From Hyphomonadaceae bacterium UBA5336 (GTDB taxonomy: Bacteria; Pseudomonadota; Alphaproteobacteria; Caulobacterales; Hyphomonadaceae), in the NCBI GenBank assembly GCA_002408125.1, contig DHQO01000027.1, positions 54,451-92,523 on the forward strand: DNA of 38,073 bases, written 5' to 3'. The notes under the pieces were generated by a model. It searched no databases, had not been told where the DNA came from, and saw only the letters and a program-made list of their open reading frames with translations. A program made the translations under genes and the position numbers. Of this stretch, positions 33,175 to 38,073 are shown in pieces (position 1 is the first letter of the stretch; each line of letters begins with the position of its first letter).

Positions 33175-35160
33175 ATGCTGAACTGGTTGAAAAAGAAGGA
33201 TGCAAGTGGAGCTGGTTTCGAAGTTGGCCAGAAATTCTATGACCTGGAAGTTGCTGAACAGGTACAGCTCCTGCGGTCCTTATCCGTCCAGGCGCTCGAT
33301 TCTTGGGGACTCTCGGAAGCTAAGGTCAACTTGATCAAGTACCGCGAAAATGCGGTTTTCGCGGTGACTGCAGCCACTGGTGAGCGCTATGCTATACGCG
33401 TTCACCGCGCCCATTATCACACCAATGCCGAGCTTGAGTCCGAACTCGCACTCATGGGCGCACTGGCCCGGCATGGCATTCAGACGCCGCCGACCATTCC
33501 AACTCTGGATGGCAAGCTTTTTGTCATCCTACAGCACGCTGCAATCCCCGAACCGCGCCAGATTGACCTACTGGGCTGGGTCGATGGCACCCCAATCGGG
33601 ACCGTGGAAAACGATGTAGAGATGTCGCCTGAGCTTGTCCGGAAAAACCATGTTCTGGCAGGCAAGCTCGCCGCTCAAATCCACAATTTCACGGAAAGCT
33701 GGACACCGCCCGCCGGGTTCACACGCCGCCATTGGAACGAGGAAGGCCTGTTCGGGGATAACGCACATTTCGGCTGTTTCTGGAAGTATAAGCTCTTGAG
33801 TGAAGACCAGAAGAGCCTTCTGCTGGAAGCCCGCGTGAAATTGCGTGACGAACTCGCCGCATTCGGAAAAGCGCCCGACCGGTTTGGACTGACACAGGGC
33901 GATTTCCTGCCTGAGAATCTACTCAGTGATGGGGAGAGTGTTCGGATCATCGATTTCGACGATTGCGGATATGGTTGGCATCTCATGGATTTGGCGACGT
34001 CGCTGTTTTTTCTGGTCGGCGAGCCGAGTTTCGACGTTGCCCTGGACGGGCTTGTCGCAGGCTATCGCAGCGAGCGCCTCCTGCCCGATGATCATCTGGC
34101 GCATTTGCAAGCTCTGCTTCTGGCGCGCGGCTTCAGCTTCATGGCATGGGCGCAAAGCCGGTCAGAGACCGAAACGGCAAAGGAACTGGGCCCGATGCTG
34201 GTTGAGGGCGTTTGCGCTCTGGCGGCAGAGTATCTGGGCAGTGGGCCCGCGGCCGATGCGTTCGCCAACAGCCCCCGCGCGCCCACGCCGGTGGAAACAC
34301 CGACCTCAAGCCCACTCCCAACGTACAAGCGTGCCCTTGAAGGCAAGGTTGCGCTGATCACCGGCGCGCGCTCGCCGAAGGGCATGGGGTTCGCCGCCGC
34401 GCTTAAACTGGCCGAAGCGGGCGCCGACATCGTCATGACCACGCGCACTGATGGCGATATCACGCAAGAGCTGAACGTTCTGGGAGATGAGCGCTTCGAT
34501 GCGTTCAAGGCACTTGTCGCGAAAGTCGAGGCGCATCAGGTGCGCTGTCTGGCTCTGCCCATGGACGTGGCCGAGGCAGACCAGGTTGCCGCCGTCACGG
34601 CACGGGCCGCTGCGGAATTCGGCGGCATTGATATCCTGTTCAACAATGCCGGAACCGCCTTCGGCGCGGCTTTCACCGACACGACCCCCGCAATGTTCCA
34701 GGAGGCTTTCGACGTGAATGTGCAGGGCCTGATCCGAACAAGCCAGGCCGTGATCCCCTCCATGATCGAACGCGGCGGCGGCGTGATCATCAACAACGCG
34801 TCGATCTACGGCCTCGGCGCCGCCCCTTTCGTGTCAGCCTATGTGATGACCAAACACGCGATTGTCGGCCTCAGCAAGACCATGGCGCTCGAACTGGGTG
34901 AAGTCGGCATCCGCGTGAATGCGATCTGTCCGGGAATGGTTCTGACCGAAATGGGGGACAAGGAGTACGAACTGATCGCCCAGCTGGAAGGCTGCACGAT
35001 AGAAGAAGCCCGCGATGGGCTGGCGCAGCAGAATGCGCTGAAGCGTGGCGCGCAGCCGGAAGAAGTGGCCGAACTCGTCGCCTTCCTCTCAACCACAGCG
35101 GCGTCCTTCATCACAGGCGCGGCAATCCCCGTCGCGGCGGGCCAGCCTGCTGGCCTCTGA
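33175..35160 (+). CDS. Fusion of APH-family kinase and short-chain dehydrogenase
   Basis: A 661-aa bifunctional protein. Residues 1-360 form an aminoglycoside phosphotransferase/hydroxylysine-kinase-like small-molecule kinase: the nucleotide-binding sheet RENAVFAV...YAIRVHR, catalytic loop QGDFLPENLL (Asp243, Asn248) and metal-binding DFDD (Asp260). The usual His of HGD is Gln241. A Pro-rich linker (about 364-384) leads to a classical SDR (about 388-661): cofactor motif TGARSPKGMG (396-405), NNAG (490-493), Ser543 and Tyr556-x3-Lys560. Both active sites look functional. The ATG at 33175 is chosen because GAGG sits 5 nt upstream; ATG at 33157 is an alternative. The gene is 43 bp before a class III PLP enzyme gene. 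I know of no described enzyme with this pairing. Substrate unknown. Confidence 0.88.
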   Translation: MLNWLKKKDASGAGFEVGQKFYDLEVAEQVQLLRSLSVQALDSWGLSEAKVNLIKYRENAVFAVTAATGERYAIRVHRAHYHTNAELESELALMGALARHGIQTPPTIPTLDGKLFVILQHAAIPEPRQIDLLGWVDGTPIGTVENDVEMSPELVRKNHVLAGKLAAQIHNFTESWTPPAGFTRRHWNEEGLFGDNAHFGCFWKYKLLSEDQKSLLLEARVKLRDELAAFGKAPDRFGLTQGDFLPENLLSDGESVRIIDFDDCGYGWHLMDLATSLFFLVGEPSFDVALDGLVAGYRSERLLPDDHLAHLQALLLARGFSFMAWAQSRSETETAKELGPMLVEGVCALAAEYLGSGPAADAFANSPRAPTPVETPTSSPLPTYKRALEGKVALITGARSPKGMGFAAALKLAEAGADIVMTTRTDGDITQELNVLGDERFDAFKALVAKVEAHQVRCLALPMDVAEADQVAAVTARAAAEFGGIDILFNNAGTAFGAAFTDTTPAMFQEAFDVNVQGLIRTSQAVIPSMIERGGGVIINNASIYGLGAAPFVSAYVMTKHAIVGLSKTMALELGEVGIRVNAICPGMVLTEMGDKEYELIAQLEGCTIEEARDGLAQQNALKRGAQPEEVAELVAFLSTTAASFITGAAIPVAAGQPAGL

Positions 35161-35203
35161 CTTTCCATCCCGCCCCCCAATTCACCGCAAGGAGTTCACA
35201 GCC

Positions 35204-36514
35204 ATGATCAGCCGCAGCGAGATTGTTGAACAGCACGAAACCTATCTCTCCAAACACAAGATCCCGCTCTACAGCGAATTTGGCTGGGAGATCATTGAGG
35301 GCCGGCGCGAGGGCGTCTTTCTCTGGGACCTGGATGGTCGGCGCTATTTCGACTGTCATGTTTGCGGAGGGGTCTACAATATGGGGCACCGCAATCGGAA
35401 AGTTGTTGATGCGGTTATGCGGGCGCTCGGCCATCTTGATCTGGGCAATCACCATCTGATCTCGACCGAGCGTTCGCAATTGGCGAAAAAACTCGTGCTC
35501 TCGGCCGGGGAAGCCTCAAGCGGCGAACATATGGGACGGGTCGTGTTCGCCTCTGGCGGCGGGGAAGCGATGGACTTCGCCTTCAAAATGGCGAAGGGCT
35601 TTACGGGCAAGTCAAAGATCTTGTGCCTGGAGGGCGGGTATCACGGCCATACCGGCCTCTCCATGGGAGCCGGTGACGAGAAATACACAAAGGCCTGGAA
35701 TTATCGGCCCGAGGGCTTTGTGAAGGTTGAATACGAGGATCTGAGCCGCATCGAGGATTTCTTCGATGAGGACACGGCCGCCGTCTCGCTCGAAACCATA
35801 CCCGCGACCTTGGGGATGAACATCATCCCGCGGGACGTCATGCAGCATATTCGCAAGGTGACGCGCGAGCATGGCGTGCTGCTTGTCCTGGACGAAATCC
35901 AGACCGGATGCGGCCGCTCGGGCAAGACATGGGCCTTCCAGCATTACGATATCATGCCGGATATCTTTGCAACCGGCAAAGGCCTTTCCGGCGGGATCTA
36001 TCCCATCGCCGCCACGCTTTACCGCGACGAGATGGAAACCGTCTTCGAGAAAAATCCGATGATCCATTTCTCCAGTTTCGGCGGCAGCGAGATTGGCTGC
36101 GCGGCCGCCGAAGTGGTGATCGACCATGCCACCGACGCCGGGTTTCTGGCCCATGTAAATGCATTGTCATCCTATTTCCGCGAAGCTGTGAACGATCTTG
36201 CGGCGCGATCGAACAAGGTGGCCGGGCTGAGACAGATCGGTCTTTTCCAGGCGATCGAGTTCGTTGATGTGGCAACCTGCATCGCAACCGTCAGACGCCT
36301 GAACGCCAATGGCGTGTTCTGCATATTTTCAAACAATGACCGTGTCTGCGTGCAGTTCATGCCCCCCTTGACCATGACCCTGCAGGAAGCCGGCGAACTG
36401 ATGGGGCTTGTCCGCCTGAGTGTCGACGAGGCCGAGCCCATTGATCTTGCATCCTCGGACTTCTTTCGCACACAGACACAAGCCAGGGTGCGCAACGTTC
36501 AAAGACAACTTTAA
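35204..36514 (+). CDS. Class III PLP-dependent aminotransferase or phospho-lyase
   Basis: A 436-aa fold-type I class III PLP enzyme. It has the phosphate-binding FASGGGEAMDFAFKMA region, GGYHGHTG (Tyr146 stacks on PLP), LDEIQTGCGRSG with Asp230, and ATGKGLSGG with the Schiff-base Lys259. This class includes omega-aminotransferases, and also the phospho-lyases that act on phosphoethanolamine and 5-phosphohydroxylysine. The sequence alone does not separate these. An APH-type kinase encoded next door favours the lyase idea. AAGGAG lies 9 nt before the ATG at 35204. Second gene of the rightward cluster, followed after 159 bp by a TonB-dependent receptor. Confidence 0.9.
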   Translation: MISRSEIVEQHETYLSKHKIPLYSEFGWEIIEGRREGVFLWDLDGRRYFDCHVCGGVYNMGHRNRKVVDAVMRALGHLDLGNHHLISTERSQLAKKLVLSAGEASSGEHMGRVVFASGGGEAMDFAFKMAKGFTGKSKILCLEGGYHGHTGLSMGAGDEKYTKAWNYRPEGFVKVEYEDLSRIEDFFDEDTAAVSLETIPATLGMNIIPRDVMQHIRKVTREHGVLLVLDEIQTGCGRSGKTWAFQHYDIMPDIFATGKGLSGGIYPIAATLYRDEMETVFEKNPMIHFSSFGGSEIGCAAAEVVIDHATDAGFLAHVNALSSYFREAVNDLAARSNKVAGLRQIGLFQAIEFVDVATCIATVRRLNANGVFCIFSNNDRVCVQFMPPLTMTLQEAGELMGLVRLSVDEAEPIDLASSDFFRTQTQARVRNVQRQL

Positions 36515-36673
36515 AACCGCGATCGGAAAAACTTCGGAAACGAAGACTGTATGTCGCCTGCGAACCATAGGCTGTCGTGCATGTCCTAAGAGGCGCCAGC
36601 CGCGCTCCGTAACATTGAACAAATCAAGGGCCAAACGCAGGCGGCTTACATGTCTGGACAGGAGGTATTCGAG

Positions 36674-38073
36674 ATGATCAAATCTGTATGCATGGCTGGT
36701 TGCGCGCTGTTGGTGCTTGCTCCAGTCGCCGCGTCCCAGGAGATAGCAACCCAAGCGGAAGACACCGAAAAGCGTCTTCAACCTGTGACCATCACGGCGC
36801 AAAAGCGTGAGCAATCTCTTCAGGATGTCGGCATCTCGGTTACCGCCTATACGGGTGAGCAACTCGCCGACGCCACCCTTTCCGATTCCAATGATCTGGC
36901 CCGTCTGGTTCCCGGCCTGAATATCGGATTGCCGACCGGCGCAGGCAACCAGCCTGCCATCTTCCTGCGCGGCATCGGGCTCAATGATTTTGCGACAAAC
37001 AATCTCGGCCCGATCGGTGTGTATGTGGATGATCTTTTCATTTCCTCGCCTGGCGCTCAGGTCATGCAGGTGTTCGACCTTGAACGTGTGGAAGTCCTGA
37101 AGGGGCCTCAAGGCACGCTATACGGGCGCAACACGACGGGCGGGGCCATCAAGTTCATCGCCGCGCGTCCAACTGAGGCTTTGCAGGCAGGCCTTACCGG
37201 GCAGTATGGCGAGTATGGGACCAGCAAGCTGAGCGGATTCCTGTCAGGCCCGCTGGCCTCCACCGCCCGCGGGCGGGTCGCTTTCGAAAAGAATGATTCC
37301 GATGGCTATATCACAAATCAATACACTGGAGCCGACGCTGCAGGGACGGACAATTTCTCGCTCCGCGGTCTGCTTGATGTCGACCTCACGCCCGACTTGT
37401 CTGCGCAATTCGGGCTCTATGGCTCCAGCGTGGACCAGCCGGGACCCCGCTATCGCAGTCAAGGGGTACTGAGCCCGCTGGACGCGGCAACACCGTGCGA
37501 CACGCGCGCCATTCTGGGCAATCAGTGCGTCAATGTGCTGGGCTTTGCCAATCCTGACGGCTTTTATGATGTCGACCAGGACACGGTCGCACATCTGGAA
37601 GCAGACAGCTATGCCGCCCAGGCGAAACTCATATGGCAGTTTGACGGCTTCAGCCTGACCTCGATCACCGGCTATCAGAGCCTCGAAAAGACCTTCCTTG
37701 AGGACAGTGATTCCTCGCCGCTGAACATTCTGACCGTTGAGTACAATGTGGATTCAGAGGATATCAGCCAAGAAATACAAATCGCGGGAGGCGGAGACAG
37801 GCTGAACTGGATCCTGGGCGGCTTCTACTCCAGTTCAAGCCTGGAACAGGACCAATGGCTCGATCTCTATCAGGATCTGCGTCCACTGATCGAAGCTGCC
37901 GATCCGGAGATGTTTCCGGGCGGGTTCGATCCGGATGGCGCGGCAATCGGCGTTCCAACCCTGCTGTATCAAACGGTGAATGATCAGGACACAAGCATTT
38001 GGGCCGCATTTGGCCAGGCAGACTATGAATTCGCTGAAAACTGGCGCGCCACGCTAGGTCGTAGTCGGGATTT
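36674..38073 (+). CDS. TonB-dependent outer-membrane receptor, N-terminal part (cut by window edge)
   Basis: 466 codons of a TonB-dependent receptor are open to the window end. It has a signal peptide (ending about VAAS-QE), a short N-terminal segment with VTITAQKREQSLQDVGISV as the TonB-box/plug start, and a plug domain with FLRGIG, GVYVDDLFI, LERVEVLKGPQGTLYGRN and TTGGAIKFI. Beta-barrel strands follow from about residue 170. This subgroup is common in Caulobacter and sphingomonads and imports a range of organic compounds as well as iron complexes. GGAGG lies 8 nt before the ATG. Its place behind the kinase-SDR and PLP genes suggests it takes up their substrate. Confidence 0.93.
   Translation, partial: MIKSVCMAGCALLVLAPVAASQEIATQAEDTEKRLQPVTITAQKREQSLQDVGISVTAYTGEQLADATLSDSNDLARLVPGLNIGLPTGAGNQPAIFLRGIGLNDFATNNLGPIGVYVDDLFISSPGAQVMQVFDLERVEVLKGPQGTLYGRNTTGGAIKFIAARPTEALQAGLTGQYGEYGTSKLSGFLSGPLASTARGRVAFEKNDSDGYITNQYTGADAAGTDNFSLRGLLDVDLTPDLSAQFGLYGSSVDQPGPRYRSQGVLSPLDAATPCDTRAILGNQCVNVLGFANPDGFYDVDQDTVAHLEADSYAAQAKLIWQFDGFSLTSITGYQSLEKTFLEDSDSSPLNILTVEYNVDSEDISQEIQIAGGGDRLNWILGGFYSSSSLEQDQWLDLYQDLRPLIEAADPEMFPGGFDPDGAAIGVPTLLYQTVNDQDTSIWAAFGQADYEFAENWRATLGRSRD

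Noticed and set aside
33175..34260. Aminoglycoside resistance gene
   Set aside because: The kinase domain belongs to the broad APH superfamily, but it is fused to an SDR and sits in a catabolic cluster, with the HGD motif changed to QGD. Nothing supports antibiotic modification.

Overview
The window is GC-rich, densely coded DNA from an alphaproteobacterium. The best fit is a Caulobacterales/Maricaulales (Hyphomonadaceae-like) marine bacterium. The reasons are a Tad/Cpa pilus locus in the Caulobacter order flp-cpaABCDEF-tadB-tadC, CtrA-like boxes upstream of its genes, an UrcA-family protein, a zinc-free L31 and a carboxy-terminal TonB-dependent receptor of the type common in Caulobacter and sphingomonads. 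The lineage call is an inference from gene content. No rRNA, tRNA or CRISPR array was seen.

Layout. 1-2196 (minus): glutamate synthase operon gltD / GFA-family zinc protein / gltB, with gltB cut by the window edge. 2452-5412: uppP (plus), a structure-rich 316-bp spacer, pheA (minus), and a membrane-anchored cytochrome c with a long acidic tail (plus). 5475-7271 (minus): an M17 aminopeptidase followed by a MarR-like regulator. 7381-17242: Tad pilus locus, with a TadD-like TPR lipoprotein (plus) facing the minus-strand run flp, cpaA, cpaB, cpaC, cpaD, cpaE, cpaF, tadB, tadC. 17507-21186 (minus): an SNase-fold lipoprotein, a REC-EAL c-di-GMP phosphodiesterase, an unrecognised 118-aa protein and a GH88/105-type lipoprotein. 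21355-24676 (plus): clpB and an UrcA-family protein with a structured leader. 24773-26753 (minus): a 44-aa membrane peptide overlapping a 618-aa exported protein. 26862-31577: aroK-aroB-CNNM/CorC-like protein, a small exported protein (minus), rpmE and a secreted vWA protein. 31.6-38.1 kb: accessory region with an IS110-family element, then a kinase-SDR fusion, a class III PLP enzyme and a truncated TonB-dependent receptor.

How the genes work together. The pilus block contains the core Tad machine: Flp pilin, prepilin peptidase, RcpC/CpaB, secretin, CpaD lipoprotein, TadZ, TadA ATPase and the TadB/TadC platform. The minor pilins TadE/F/G are absent. Sequences close to the CtrA consensus TTAA-N7-TTAA lie upstream of tadD, cpaB and the 118-aa gene, which suggests cell-cycle control.

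The most novel-looking system is at the right end: one polypeptide joining an APH-fold small-molecule kinase to a short-chain dehydrogenase, followed by a class III PLP enzyme and an outer-membrane receptor. APH-fold kinases paired with class III PLP phospho-lyases are known for hydroxylysine, so I infer an uptake and degradation pathway for a hydroxylated or keto amine (SDR, then kinase, then PLP lyase). The substrate is unknown. The second notable item is a folded non-coding stretch upstream of the IS110 transposase, where bridge RNAs of this family are encoded.
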